This document shows, one piece after another, positions 17,065-25,488 of a stretch of DNA of 64,000 bases. Within the stretch, counting starts at the first letter, position 1. Every line of letters begins with the position of its first letter. The stretch is from CALMEC01 sp031366605 (GTDB taxonomy: Bacteria; Actinomycetota; Thermoleophilia; Miltoncostaeales; Miltoncostaeaceae), in NCBI GenBank assembly GCA_031366605.1, contig JANLOO010000059.1, positions 1 to 64,000 of the forward strand. The letters run 5' to 3'. The translations under genes and the position numbers were made by a program. The notes beneath the pieces are model-generated. The model was not told where the DNA came from, made no database searches, and worked only from the letters and a program-made list of their open reading frames with translations.

Positions 17065-17909
17065 CGAAGCAGTCGGCTGAGTCGTCGGTCGGCAAGCACG
17101 CGACCGCCATTCTGGCAGTTCGGGCAGTAGACGAGTTCATATCCTTCGAACGACACGCGCTCCAACTTCCGTCCGCAGCGCAGGCACGGCTCACCGTAAT
17201 GCTTGTGGACGATGGTCACGCGCTCCTCGCGGTCGGGCAGGTTGGTGGTGATGCGCTCGCGTGCCCGGCCGAGTGCCTGCCCCAGAACGGTGTCCGCGGC
17301 CTTCGCGAGCCGTGCACACTCCTCCTCGCTCAGGCGGGTGGCGGAGGCGAACGGCGGCAGGCGGGCCACCCACATGATGTCGCTCGCATACGCCCGGCCG
17401 ATTCCCGCCACGCGCTGACCGTCACGCAGGGCGGTGTGCAGGCGAGCCGGTCGCGATGCCAACCGCTCACGCCACATCGCGGCCGGGAGCCCCAGGGGCT
17501 CGGGTCCCAAGCGAGCGAGCGGAGGATGCGCTGCAAGGCCATCGGAGTCGAGCAGATGGACGCCCGCCCGATGTTCGGTGGCGGACTCCCGCAGGCGCAG
17601 CTCATCACCATCCTCGAACATCAGCGACATCGCGACGGTCCGGCCGGGGCGCTTGGCGCTGCGCTTGCTCAGGCCGAGCCGACCGCCCTGCATCAGGTGG
17701 ATGACGAGCGTCAGATCACCTGTTGCGACGCCGACGATCTTGCCGCGGCGCCAGACGTCGGTGACCGTTCGACCGGTCAGCGCGGCGAGCGGTGGATCCG
17801 CCGTCTTGAGCGCCGCCGGCTGCCACACGCCGGCACTTGCGACCGTCCGACCGACGCACGCGGTCGCCAATCCCTCGACCAGTGCCTGCAATTCAGGCAG
17901 TTCGGGCAC
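17061..17909 (-). CDS. Fpg/Nei family DNA glycosylase
   Basis: The 282-residue protein begins with the catalytic M-P-E-L-P-E, where Pro after Met is the Schiff-base nucleophile. The helix-two-turn-helix segment reads G-I-G-R-A-Y-A-S-D-I. The C-terminal zinc finger has C-L-R-C and C-P-N-C followed by N-G-G-R-V-L-A-D-R-R. It is a base-excision repair glycosylase/AP lyase acting on oxidised bases; whether it prefers 8-oxoG (Fpg) or oxidised pyrimidines (Nei) is unclear. GTG 17909 is preceded by a -10-like CAGAAT with a 7-base gap, so the transcript may be leaderless. It is divergent from the deoC-his-trp operon. Confidence 0.88.
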   Translation of the reverse strand: MPELPELQALVEGLATACVGRTVASAGVWQPAALKTADPPLAALTGRTVTDVWRRGKIVGVATGDLTLVIHLMQGGRLGLSKRSAKRPGRTVAMSLMFEDGDELRLRESATEHRAGVHLLDSDGLAAHPPLARLGPEPLGLPAAMWRERLASRPARLHTALRDGQRVAGIGRAYASDIMWVARLPPFASATRLSEEECARLAKAADTVLGQALGRARERITTNLPDREERVTIVHKHYGEPCLRCGRKLERVSFEGYELVYCPNCQNGGRVLADRRLSRLLR

Positions 17910-17931
17910 GGGCGCGATTCTGCACGGTCGC

Positions 17932-17937
17932 TATACT
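17932..17937 (+). promoter_or_regulatory. -10 hexamer TATACT of the deoC-hisIE-trp operon
   Basis: TATACT lies 7 bases before ATG 17945, the same spacing as TATACT before vapB on the other strand (43111-43116). This predicts a transcript starting at or next to ATG 17945. The nearby CAGAAT serves the divergent glycosylase gene. Confidence 0.65.
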
Positions 17938-17944
17938 CGCGACG

Positions 17945-17974
17945 ATGTCGGACCCCGGTATGGGAGACTCCTGA
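17945..17974 (+). other. 9-codon upstream reading frame at the leaderless 5' end
   Basis: From ATG 17945 the frame reads M-S-D-P-G-M-G-D-S and stops at TGA 17972-17974. The stop overlaps a CTG codon (17971) that is in frame with deoC. Either this is a leader peptide coupled to a CTG start, or the true N-terminus of DeoC is split by a one-base change. Confidence 0.4.
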
Positions 17975-18660
17975 TCCAGTCTGAGGAGCTCGCGAAAACG
18001 ATCGATCACACGCTCTTGGATGTTCGTGCCACGCAGGCCGACATCGAGCGAGTGTGTGACGAGGCGCGGGAATATCACTTCGCGACCGTCTGCTCGTTTC
18101 CGACGTTTCTACCGATCATGGTGGAGCGCCTGCACGGGTGCGACGTCAAGACGTGCGCGGTCATCTCGTACCCGTACGGCGCGGACCTGCCGGGAGGCAA
18201 GATTGCGGCGGCCGAGCAGGCCGTCACCGCCGGGGCCGAGGAGCTGGACGTCGTCATGAACGTCGTCGCGCTGCGCTCCGGTGACTTCGGGTACGTCCGC
18301 AACGAGCTTGCGAGCCTGGTCCGCGCGGTGCAGTCGCGGGCGGTCAACGACGCGCGCGGCATGGTCATCGTCAAGGTCGTCATCGAGGCACCCTACCTCG
18401 ACGACAAGCTCAAGCGCCTGGCGTGCAAGATCGTCGCCGACTCGGGCGCGGACTTCGCCAAGACCGCGACCGGCGTGGGCACCCAAGCCACCGTCGAGGA
18501 CGTCGAGTTGATGCGCGAGGCCTTGCCCGAGGGCGTTGGCGTCAAGGCATCGGGCGGCATTCGCACGCTCGAGGCCGCCGAGGCCATGATCAACGCCGGT
18601 GCTTCACGCGTCGGCAGCGGGTCGGCGATCAAGATCATGAAGGAACTCTCGAAGTCCTGA
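17971..18660 (+). CDS. deoC: deoxyribose-phosphate aldolase, short bacterial type
   Basis: The product has about 229 residues: E-E-L-A-K-T-I-D-H-T-L-L-D at the N-terminus, the K-T-C-A-V-I-S-Y-P-Y-G and E-E-L-D-V-V-M-N-V strands, V-I-V-K-V-V-I-E, the Schiff-base Lys in F-A-K-T-A-T-G-V-G-T, and V-K-A-S-G-G-I-R-T. It splits 2-deoxyribose-5-phosphate. No ATG, GTG or TTG is available in frame before the conserved I-D-H-T-L-L. CTG 17971, overlapping the stop of a 9-codon frame, is the only sensible start. The gene heads an operon with hisIE and trpEGDC, an unusual partner set. The stop overlaps the hisIE start. Confidence 0.88.
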   Translation: MIQSEELAKTIDHTLLDVRATQADIERVCDEAREYHFATVCSFPTFLPIMVERLHGCDVKTCAVISYPYGADLPGGKIAAAEQAVTAGAEELDVVMNVVALRSGDFGYVRNELASLVRAVQSRAVNDARGMVIVKVVIEAPYLDDKLKRLACKIVADSGADFAKTATGVGTQATVEDVELMREALPEGVGVKASGGIRTLEAAEAMINAGASRVGSGSAIKIMKELSKS

Positions 18661-19298
18661 TGAGCTCCTTCGACGCCGAGCCAGATGTGCTCGCGCGCGT
18701 CCGGTTCGGCCCCGATGGCCTGGTGCCGGTCGTCGTGCAAGACGCCACCAGCGGGCGTGTGCTGACCCACGCGTGGATGAACCAGGAGTCGCTGACCCGG
18801 ACGCTCGCGACCGGGCAGACCTGGTTCTGGAGTCGCTCGCGCAACGAGCTGTGGAACAAGGGCGCAACCAGCGGCAACACCCAGCAGGTGCGCGGTTTGA
18901 TGCTCGACTGCGACGGCGACACGATCCTGGCCCTCGTCGACCAGACCGGCGTGGCGTGTCACACGGGGGCCGAGACCTGCTTTTCGGATCGTCTTGCGGG
19001 CGCGGCGGCCCAGCCGTTCGCATCGCTCGCGTCACTCGGTCGCACGGTCACTGCGCGCGCCGCTGCCGCCGATCCCGGGTCGTCATACACCGCCAGGTTG
19101 CTTGCCAAAGGCATCGACACCGTCTGCAAGAAGGTGGGCGAAGAGGCGACCGAGGTGGTCCTGGCGGCCAAAGGTGACGAACACGGCCAGGTCGTCTACG
19201 AGAGCGCCGACCTGCTGTACCACCTGACCGTGCTGTGGCAGGCAACCGGGGTCGGCATGGACGAGGTCGCCGCAGAGCTCGACTCCCGCCGCGCGTGA
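18660..19298 (+). CDS. hisIE: bifunctional phosphoribosyl-AMP cyclohydrolase / phosphoribosyl-ATP pyrophosphatase
   Basis: The 212-residue protein carries out the second and third steps of histidine synthesis. Residues 1-115 are HisI (A-W-M-N-Q-E-S, W-S-R-S-R-N-E-L-W-N-K-G-A-T-S-G-N, C-D-G-D-T, A-C-H-T-G with zinc Cys). Residues 120-212 are HisE (S-Y-T-A-R-L-L-A-K-G, K-K-V-G-E-E-A-T-E-V-V-L-A-A-K, E-S-A-D-L-L-Y-H). Other his genes are not in the window. It shares one base with deoC and overlaps trpE by four (GTGA). Confidence 0.93.
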   Translation: MSSFDAEPDVLARVRFGPDGLVPVVVQDATSGRVLTHAWMNQESLTRTLATGQTWFWSRSRNELWNKGATSGNTQQVRGLMLDCDGDTILALVDQTGVACHTGAETCFSDRLAGAAAQPFASLASLGRTVTARAAAADPGSSYTARLLAKGIDTVCKKVGEEATEVVLAAKGDEHGQVVYESADLLYHLTVLWQATGVGMDEVAAELDSRRA

Positions 19299-20827
19299 GT
19301 GCGCTTCGCCTGGATTTGCCCCCGAGCGATGGCGCCGGGTTTGCGGTCTCTCCGACGCGTGACGAGGTTGCGGCGCTGCAGGGCGATCACCTGCAGGTGC
19401 CGCTGGTCCACACGTTCATCGCTGACTGCGAAACCCCCGTCAGTGCGTTTCTGAAGCTTCGCGATGACGGCCCGTGCTTTTTGCTCGAGTCCGCCGAAGA
19501 GGGCCAACGCCTGGGTCGCTACTCGATGATCGGCATCCGCCCCCAGGCGGTCATCCGTGGCGAGGGTGACCAGCTTGCCCTGCTGACCGATGGGGGTCAT
19601 GTTCAGCCGCTGGATGCCGACGATCCGTTCGGCGCGGTCGAGGATGTCGTCGCGGCCACGGGCGTGGCGGCGCCGTCGATTGAGCTGGCGTTTCACGGTG
19701 GTGCGGTGGGTTTTTTCGGGTATGACCTTGTGCGCCGGGTGGAGCGGCTGCCCGACGTTCCACCCGACGACCGCGGCATCCCCGACATCGCGATGATGAT
19801 CACCGGCCCGGTCGTGCAGTTTGACCACCTGAGTCGATCGCTGACCCTGGTCGTGCCGTGTCGCCTGGATCGCGGCCGGCCGCTGGACGACGAGTACGAC
19901 CGAGCGGTCGGCGAGCTGCGTGAGATCAAGGCGCGCCTGTCGGGCCCCGTCCCGACACGGACGGAGCCCAAGCCGCCGACCCGGATCGGGCCGATCGAGA
20001 GCAACACGACCCGCCAAGACTTTGAAGCAGCGGTGGAGCGCGTCCGCGAGTACGTGTTCGCCGGTGACGCATTTCAGGTGGTGCCATCTCAGCGCTTCGC
20101 CACGCGCAACAACTTGGACCCATTCGCCATCTACCGGGGGCTTCGCACGGTCAACCCGTCGCCCTACATGTTCTTCTTGGACTTCGGCGATGTCGCGTTG
20201 GTGGGCTCGTCACCCGAGACGCTGGTCAAAGTGGTCGACGGCGCGATCGAAACACGTCCCATTGCCGGATCCCGCCCCCGCGGCGAGACCCTGGCCGAGG
20301 ACCAGCAGCTGGCCGAGGAGTTGCTGCAGGACCCCAAGGAACGCGCCGAGCACGTCATGCTGGTCGACCTCGGCCGCAACGATGTCGGTCGTGTCGCGCG
20401 GCCGGGTACGGTGGCGGTCAAGGAGCTGATGGGCATCCACCTCTACAGTCACATCATGCACATCGAAAGCAGCGTGGTCGGTGAGCTGGCCCAGGGCATG
20501 CGGGCCAGTGACGCACTGCGCGCGACGTTCCCGGCCGGGACGCTCTCGGGGGCCCCCAAAGTGCGGGCGATGGAGATCATCGACGAGCTGGAACCCACCA
20601 AGCGTGGACCGTACGGCGGCGCGGTCGGATACGTGGGATTCAACGGCGACCTGGACGTGTGCATCACCATTCGCACGATCGTCTGCCACGACGGGGTCGC
20701 CTACGTGCAGGCGGGCGCCGGGATCGTGGCCGATTCGGTCCCGTCATCCGAGTTCACCGAGACCGAGAACAAGGCCGCCGGGATGTTCCGGGCCATCGAG
20801 GTCGCGGCCGCCCAGGCGGATTGGTAG
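19295..20827 (+). CDS. trpE: anthranilate synthase component I
   Basis: The 510-residue protein catalyses chorismate to anthranilate with ammonia from TrpG. The N-terminal domain contains L-E-S-A-E as part of the Trp feedback site. The C-terminal chorismate-binding domain (about 240-505) has P-I-A-G-S-R-P-R-G, D-L-G-R-N-D-V-G-R-V, G-T-L-S-G-A-P-K-V-R-A-M-E and G-A-G-I-V-A-D-S-V-P. GTG 19295 overlaps the hisIE stop. No Trp-rich leader peptide is present before the operon, so attenuation of the E. coli kind is not expected. Confidence 0.95.
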   Translation: MSALRLDLPPSDGAGFAVSPTRDEVAALQGDHLQVPLVHTFIADCETPVSAFLKLRDDGPCFLLESAEEGQRLGRYSMIGIRPQAVIRGEGDQLALLTDGGHVQPLDADDPFGAVEDVVAATGVAAPSIELAFHGGAVGFFGYDLVRRVERLPDVPPDDRGIPDIAMMITGPVVQFDHLSRSLTLVVPCRLDRGRPLDDEYDRAVGELREIKARLSGPVPTRTEPKPPTRIGPIESNTTRQDFEAAVERVREYVFAGDAFQVVPSQRFATRNNLDPFAIYRGLRTVNPSPYMFFLDFGDVALVGSSPETLVKVVDGAIETRPIAGSRPRGETLAEDQQLAEELLQDPKERAEHVMLVDLGRNDVGRVARPGTVAVKELMGIHLYSHIMHIESSVVGELAQGMRASDALRATFPAGTLSGAPKVRAMEIIDELEPTKRGPYGGAVGYVGFNGDLDVCITIRTIVCHDGVAYVQAGAGIVADSVPSSEFTETENKAAGMFRAIEVAAAQADW

Positions 20828-20829
20828 CG

Positions 20830-21411
20830 ATGGCGATGACTCCTCGCGTCGTGCTGGTCGACAACTACGACAGCTTCACGTACAACCTGTTCCAGTACTT
20901 GTCGGAGCATGGTGCTCAGGTGCTGGTGCACCGGCACGATGCCATCGACATCGCCGGAATCGAGGCCCTTGGGCCGACCCACCTGGTGATCTCACCTGGC
21001 CCCAAGACCCCTGACCAGGCTGGCATCTCGCTCGACGCGATCCGGCATTTTGCGGGTGTGGTTCCGGTGCTCGGCGTGTGCCTTGGCCACCAGGCGATCG
21101 GCCAGGCGTTTGGCGGAAACGTGATTCGCGGTGCGGAGCCGGTGCATGGCAAGACCAGCGAGATCTCCCACGACGGCAAGACGCTGTTTGCCGGCATCGA
21201 GAACCCGATGACCGCGACGCGCTATCACTCGCTCATCGTCCAGGGCGAGCTGCCCGCGGTGCTCGAAGTCTCGGCCTGGTGCGACGGTGACGTCATCATG
21301 GGTCTTCGCCATAGGGAGTTTCCGGTGGAGGGCGTGCAGTTTCACCCCGAGTCGATCCTGACCGCGGCCGGCAAACGGCTGCTGGCGAACTTCCTGGCGC
21401 TCTCGGTGTGA
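20830..21411 (+). CDS. trpG: anthranilate synthase glutamine amidotransferase component
   Basis: The 193-residue protein is a class I glutamine amidotransferase: N-Y-D-S-F-T-Y-N, S-P-G-P, nucleophile Cys in G-V-C-L-G-H-Q, and the His/Glu pair in V-Q-F-H-P-E-S. It feeds ammonia to TrpE and may also serve aminodeoxychorismate synthase, as no pab genes are visible here. ATG 20830 lies two bases after the trpE stop, with a second in-frame ATG two codons on. The stop overlaps the GTG of trpD. Confidence 0.93.
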   Translation: MAMTPRVVLVDNYDSFTYNLFQYLSEHGAQVLVHRHDAIDIAGIEALGPTHLVISPGPKTPDQAGISLDAIRHFAGVVPVLGVCLGHQAIGQAFGGNVIRGAEPVHGKTSEISHDGKTLFAGIENPMTATRYHSLIVQGELPAVLEVSAWCDGDVIMGLRHREFPVEGVQFHPESILTAAGKRLLANFLALSV

Positions 21412-22442
21412 GCATCGCCGCGCAGATCGATCGATTGCTCGCCGGTGAGGACCTGGGGCGCGAGGGCGCTGCCGAGGCGCTCGACGCGATCATGGGAGGC
21501 AACATCGACCCGGTTCAGACCGGGGCGTTCCTGATCGCGCTCCGCGCGAAGGGAGAGACCGCGGCCGAACTTGCCGGGTTGGCTTCCGTGGTGCGCGCCC
21601 GCAGCGAGTCGGTGTGGTTGACGAGCACTCCGCTCGTCGACACCTGCGGCACCGGCGGTGGACGCTCCACGTTCAACGTCTCCACGGCCGCCGCGTTCGT
21701 GGTCGCCGGGGCCGGCGTCTCGGTCGCCAAACACGGCAACCGCTCGGCGACGTCGCGCAGCGGGAGCGCCGACGTGTTGGAGGCCTTCGGCGCCAGGATC
21801 GACTTGTCGCCTGAGGCCGTCGCCCAGTGCGTGGAGCGCGTCGGGGTGGGGTTCATGTTTGCCCCGTCCCATCACCCGGCGTTCCGCCACATCGGACCGG
21901 TGCGCAAGGCGCTCGGCGTGCGGACGATCTTCAACCTGCTTGGTCCGTTGACGAACCCAGCCGGCGTACGTCGTCAGGTGATCGGGGTGTCAGACCCCGC
22001 CTATGTCGAACGGATCGCCGCCGCGCTGGGCGAGCTTGGGGCCGAGCACGCGTTGGTGGTCTCATCGGAGGACGGGTTGGACGAGATCTCGACGGGCGCG
22101 CCGACGCAGGTGGCGGAGGTGACGTCCACCGGCGTCCGGATGTGGCGCATCGATCCAGTGGCGCTCGGCATCGCTCCCGCAGTTGAACAGGAGATCGCCG
22201 GCGGCGAACCCGCGGAGAACGCGGCAATCATCACCGCAGCGCTGGAACGCGGTGAAGGGGCTGCGGCCGACCTGATCGCAGTCAATGCCGCTGCCGCGAT
22301 CCTGGTGTCGGGTCGCGCGACCAGCCTGGCCGACGCATTGACCGCCGCACGTGAGAGCATCACGAGCGGCGGCGCGCGCGAGCGTCTTGCGCAGTTCGTT
22401 GCCGTCACCAACGAGTTGGCGCCGGAGCGCCGGGGGGAATAG
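21408..22442 (+). CDS. trpD: anthranilate phosphoribosyltransferase
   Basis: The 344-residue protein transfers phosphoribose to anthranilate. Motifs seen: D-T-C-G-T-G-G (PRPP pyrophosphate binding), N-V-S-T-A-A-A, K-H-G-N-R-S-A-T-S-R-S-G-S-A-D-V-L-E and F-N-L-L-G-P-L-T-N-P. The length is normal. GTG 21408 overlaps the trpG stop, so the two are coupled. Confidence 0.95.
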   Translation: MSIAAQIDRLLAGEDLGREGAAEALDAIMGGNIDPVQTGAFLIALRAKGETAAELAGLASVVRARSESVWLTSTPLVDTCGTGGGRSTFNVSTAAAFVVAGAGVSVAKHGNRSATSRSGSADVLEAFGARIDLSPEAVAQCVERVGVGFMFAPSHHPAFRHIGPVRKALGVRTIFNLLGPLTNPAGVRRQVIGVSDPAYVERIAAALGELGAEHALVVSSEDGLDEISTGAPTQVAEVTSTGVRMWRIDPVALGIAPAVEQEIAGGEPAENAAIITAALERGEGAAADLIAVNAAAAILVSGRATSLADALTAARESITSGGARERLAQFVAVTNELAPERRGE

Positions 22443-22447
22443 GGGGC

Positions 22448-23224
22448 GTGGGGTTCCTGGAAGACATCGTCGATACGACCCGAGCGGGCGTGGAACGCCG
22501 ACGGACGGGGGTGTCACTCGATGCGTTGATGGCGGAGCTTGAGCCCCCGGGTCGTGGTTGGCCGTTCTCGGAGGCCCTCATCGCCCCGGGCGTCTCGCTC
22601 ATCGCCGAGATGAAGCGGGCAAGCCCGTCCAAGGGCCCGATCCGTCCGGATGCCGATGTGGCCGAGATCGTGCAGATGTACGAAACCGCCGGCGCGGCGG
22701 CCTGTTCGATCCTGACCGAGCCGGAGTTCTTCGGTGGCAGCCTGAACGATCTGCGTCAAGCCCGAGCGGCCTGTTCGCTCCCGCTGCTTCGCAAGGACTT
22801 CATCATCGACGAGTACCAGCTCGTTGAGGCCAGGCTCGCCGGTGCCGATGCGGCGCTGCTCATCGTGGCGGCCATCGGCGACGAACTGCTGGGCGAACTC
22901 ATCGCGTTTGGTCACGAGATCGGCCTTGACCTCCTCGTCGAGGTCCACGACGAGGAGGACGCGGAGATCGCGGTGGCCGCCGGGGCGGAGATCGTCGGGA
23001 TCAACAACCGCAACCTCAAGACGCTCGAGGTCGACCCGGACACCGTGCTGCGGCTCTTGCCGGACATCCCGGCGGGCACGACGGTGGTCGCGGAGTCAGG
23101 GATCTCGGATCCCGCCGACGTGCGCCGTCTCGAGGAGGCCGGCGTCGACGCGATCTTGGTGGGCGAGGCCCTGATGAGCGCCCCTGATCCGGCCGAAGCC
23201 ATACGGGTCCTGCTCGGCCGCTGA
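22448..23224 (+). CDS. trpC: indole-3-glycerol phosphate synthase
   Basis: The 258-residue TIM-barrel protein has the family motifs I-A-E-M-K-R-A-S-P-S-K-G, A-C-S-I-L-T-E-P-E-F-F-G-G, L-R-K-D-F-I-I-D, G-I-N-N-R-N-L-K-T and A-E-S-G-I. It makes indole-3-glycerol phosphate. No trpF domain is fused, and trpF, trpB and trpA are absent, so the pathway is completed elsewhere. GTG 22448 lies five bases after trpD. Confidence 0.95.
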   Translation: MGFLEDIVDTTRAGVERRRTGVSLDALMAELEPPGRGWPFSEALIAPGVSLIAEMKRASPSKGPIRPDADVAEIVQMYETAGAAACSILTEPEFFGGSLNDLRQARAACSLPLLRKDFIIDEYQLVEARLAGADAALLIVAAIGDELLGELIAFGHEIGLDLLVEVHDEEDAEIAVAAGAEIVGINNRNLKTLEVDPDTVLRLLPDIPAGTTVVAESGISDPADVRRLEEAGVDAILVGEALMSAPDPAEAIRVLLGR

Positions 23225-23291
23225 CGTGGCAAACGTCCTCGACTGAACCATCTTCGAGACGGGTGGTTGGACGTGGCGCTACATTGCCGGT

Positions 23292-23912
23292 GTGGACGAC
23301 GATTACGCATCCGTCAATGGTGAGAACGCAGGCTGGAGTCGTGGCCGCAGGTTCGGAGTCGGCCTTGCAATCGTCTTCGCGGTGGCATTGGTGTCCCTCT
23401 TGCTCGTCGGTCTTTTGAAGGGTGACCCCCAACAACTCATCGACCAGAAGATCGCGCGCGGCGAAGCTCCGGCGGCGCCGGATTTTGCGCTGCCCGTGCT
23501 CTTCGCCGGAGGGACGGTGGGCCCAGTGGGCGCGACCGTGTCGCTCAGCTCCCTCCGAGGCCACCCCGTCATCGTCAACCTGTGGGCGTCGTGGTGTCCC
23601 CCCTGCAAGGAGGAAGCGCCCATTCTGCAGCGGCTGTGGGAGCGCTACCGGTCGAAAGGCGTGGTCGTCCTTGGCGTCGACACACAGGACGGCTCTGACG
23701 ACGCTCGCGCGTTCATCAAGGAGTTTGGGTTGACGTACCCGTCGCTTCGCGACGGCACCGACCGCACGCAGAAGAAGTTCGAGACGAGTCAACTGCCGGA
23801 GACGTTCGTGGTCGATGCAACGGGACGCCTGCGCCAAACGGTCCGCGGCGGCCTCACCACCGCGTCCGAACGCGAGATCGCAGCCTACCTCGACTCGGTG
23901 GTCGGTCCGTGA
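23292..23912 (+). CDS. membrane-anchored thioredoxin-like protein, CcmG/DsbE/ResA type
   Basis: The 206-residue protein has one N-terminal membrane segment (about 24-42) and an extracytoplasmic thioredoxin-like domain with W-A-S-W-C-P-P-C and a cis-Pro loop (Q-L-P-E-T-F-V-V-D). Proteins of this type reduce the haem-binding cysteines of apocytochrome c. The overlap with a CcmH-like gene strongly supports that role. The start GTG 23292 is preceded by TACATT at 23280-23285, six bases away, which suggests a leaderless transcript. Confidence 0.85.
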   Translation: MDDDYASVNGENAGWSRGRRFGVGLAIVFAVALVSLLLVGLLKGDPQQLIDQKIARGEAPAAPDFALPVLFAGGTVGPVGATVSLSSLRGHPVIVNLWASWCPPCKEEAPILQRLWERYRSKGVVVLGVDTQDGSDDARAFIKEFGLTYPSLRDGTDRTQKKFETSQLPETFVVDATGRLRQTVRGGLTTASEREIAAYLDSVVGP

Positions 23913-24355
23913 CTCGGCTCCTCGCAACGATGTTCGCGGTCTGTGCGCTGTTCGCGCCGATGCCTGCCCTCGGGTTGTCTGCCGGAGAAGTGGCCGCGGA
24001 ACTTCGTTGCGTCACCTGCGGAACCCCGCTCGATGTGTCGAACGCCCCTGCGGCGCAGCGGATGAAGGCGCGGATCGATCTGAGAATCAGTCAGGGCGCG
24101 ACGAAGCAGCAGATCCTCGACGAATTCGTCGCGGATTTCGGACGACAGGTCCTCGCGACGCCGCCGAAACGCGGCTTCGACCTCGTCGCGTGGCTCCTGC
24201 CAGGCCTCGCAGTGGTGGCCGGGCTCTGCGCAATCCCATTGGTGACACGTGCCTGGGCCAAGCGGCGTCCTGCCGTCGCCGTGCCCGTGGCTCCGCTGGA
24301 CGACGAGGATGCCGCCCGCCTGCAACGCGAGCTCGATGCGTTTGGCGACGGTTAG
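23909..24355 (+). CDS. ccmH: cytochrome c maturation protein CcmH-like
   Basis: The 148-residue protein has a signal/anchor segment, a helical domain with L-R-C-V-T-C (the CcmH L-R-C-x-x-C redox pair), and a second membrane helix (about 92-114) after F-G-R-Q-V-L-A-T-P-P-K-R-G-F-D. CcmH works with the CcmG-like thioredoxin to keep apocytochrome c thiols reduced before haem ligation. Haem-handling genes (ccmC, ccmF) are not in the window. GTG 23909 overlaps the preceding stop. Confidence 0.85.
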   Translation: MTRLLATMFAVCALFAPMPALGLSAGEVAAELRCVTCGTPLDVSNAPAAQRMKARIDLRISQGATKQQILDEFVADFGRQVLATPPKRGFDLVAWLLPGLAVVAGLCAIPLVTRAWAKRRPAVAVPVAPLDDEDAARLQRELDAFGDG

Positions 24356-24468
24356 TGGATCCGTCCGGACGTTTGCCGATGAATCCGGCGAGCGAAAACC
24401 GAGCGAGCGCAGGACGTGGGCCGTCCCCATATCCGGCCATGTGCGGGCTGCCGAGGACGAACGCCCGC

Positions 24469-24483
24469 GACGGTTTGCAGCCG
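24469..24483 (+). repeat. dispersed motif GACGGTTTGCAGCCG, copy 2
   Basis: An exact copy of the 15-mer found at 724-738 and, inverted, at 61475-61489. Here it lies 39 bases before the DUF72 start, and the following bases are CCGG rather than TCAAACG. Just upstream, 24429-24456 loosely resembles the hairpin region at 63337-63368. Confidence 0.4.
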
Positions 24484-24521
24484 CCGGTGCGCGACAGGAC
24501 GTCCGGACGGGTCCACTAGTT

Positions 24522-25418
24522 GTGGGTCGCGGTGTGCTCGTGGGGACCGCCTCGTGGACGGATCCCGAGTTCATCAAGGCCGGTTGGTACCCGCCGGACG
24601 TCAAGAACGACGCGGAGGGGCGGTTGCGGTACTACGCCGAGCAGTTCCCGATGGTCGAGGTCAACGCGACCTTTTACGCCCTTCCGACCATCGAGACCGT
24701 CGCGGCGTGGGCCGAGCGCACGCCGCCGGAATTCCGGTTCCACGTCAAGGCGCACCAGGTCATCTCGGGCCATCCCAGCGATCCGTCGCGGCTGCCGGCG
24801 CCGTTGCGGTCCCTCCCCGCCGAACTGGACGCCAAGGGCCGCATCCGCAAACCCAGTCGCGAACTGCGGGACGCCGTCATCGACACGTTGCTCGAATCCT
24901 GCGGCCCGCTCGGCGACAAGCTCGGTGCAATCCTCGTGCAGCTGCCACCGTTCGTGACCTCAGGCGAGCGCCAGCGCGAGGAACTCGCCCGGATTCTGGT
25001 GCGGCTCAAGCCCTACCGAGCCGCGGTGGAATTCCGTCATCGCTCGTGGGTCGAGCCAGGCGAGCGTGAGCGGGCGGTGGGGTTGCTCAGCGAACACGAC
25101 GCCGCGTGGGTCTGCGTCGATGCACCCAAGTCCGAGGCCAAGAGCGCGATGCCTCCGATCGTGGAGGTCACCTCCAGCGCCCTCGCCTACGTCCGGATGC
25201 ACGGCCGCAACGCCACGATGTGGACCCGCGGCCGCACCGTCGCCGAGCGCTTCGACCACGAGTACCGGCAAGACGAACTCGAAGAGTGGGTGGCTCCGGT
25301 CCTCGACATGGCCGAACGCGCCCAGGAGGTCGCCGTCGTCATGAACAACAACGCCAAGGACTACGCCCTGGTGGCCGCCGACCAGTTCAGGGAGCTGATT
25401 TCCCAGCAAATACGATAG
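24522..25418 (+). CDS. DUF72 family protein with replaced C-terminus
   Basis: The 298-residue TIM-barrel protein belongs to the DUF72 (YecE-like) family of unknown biochemical role. Signatures are G-T-A-S-W-T-D-P-E-F, W-Y-P-P, V-E-V-N-A-T-F-Y, F-H-V-K-A-H, A-V-E-F-R-H-R-S-W, the R-M-H-G-R-N strand and V-M-N-N-N. GTG 24522 fits the start of the barrel; GTG 24534 is an alternative. The last residues read Y-A-L-V-A-A-D-Q-F-R-E-L-I-S-Q-Q-I-R. A second, slightly different coding copy of this end (26324-26376) lies 0.96 kb downstream, so the original 3' end was probably separated from the gene by inserted DNA. Confidence 0.85.
   Translation: MGRGVLVGTASWTDPEFIKAGWYPPDVKNDAEGRLRYYAEQFPMVEVNATFYALPTIETVAAWAERTPPEFRFHVKAHQVISGHPSDPSRLPAPLRSLPAELDAKGRIRKPSRELRDAVIDTLLESCGPLGDKLGAILVQLPPFVTSGERQREELARILVRLKPYRAAVEFRHRSWVEPGERERAVGLLSEHDAAWVCVDAPKSEAKSAMPPIVEVTSSALAYVRMHGRNATMWTRGRTVAERFDHEYRQDELEEWVAPVLDMAERAQEVAVVMNNNAKDYALVAADQFRELISQQIR
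25360..25388 (+). repeat. 29-bp direct repeat, left copy (in the 3' end of the DUF72 gene)
   Basis: Identical to 26324-26352. The two copies bracket a stretch of lower GC carrying a HicA-like gene and its partner. After the repeat the copies diverge in DNA but still encode similar protein ends. Confidence 0.85.
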
Positions 25419-25444
25419 TTCTGCCGGGTGTCTGCTCAGAGCAT

Positions 25445-25488
25445 CGAGCGGCACCCGGTGGCATTTCAGAGCAGGATTGCCACTCGTT
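25445..25488 (+). repeat. insertion-sequence-like relic repeat, copy B
   Basis: GCATCGAGCGGCA followed by GGCATTTC...GATTGCCACTCGTT resembles copy A at 14220-14260. It lies just after the DUF72 stop, at the left end of the presumed inserted segment. The rest of 25419-25629 shows no gene. Confidence 0.4.

Noticed and set aside
17960..17980. Programmed frameshift of the RF2 kind for deoC
   Set aside because: The required shift is -1, no slippery run is present, and the RF2-type site works by +1; coupled CTG initiation or an indel fits better.
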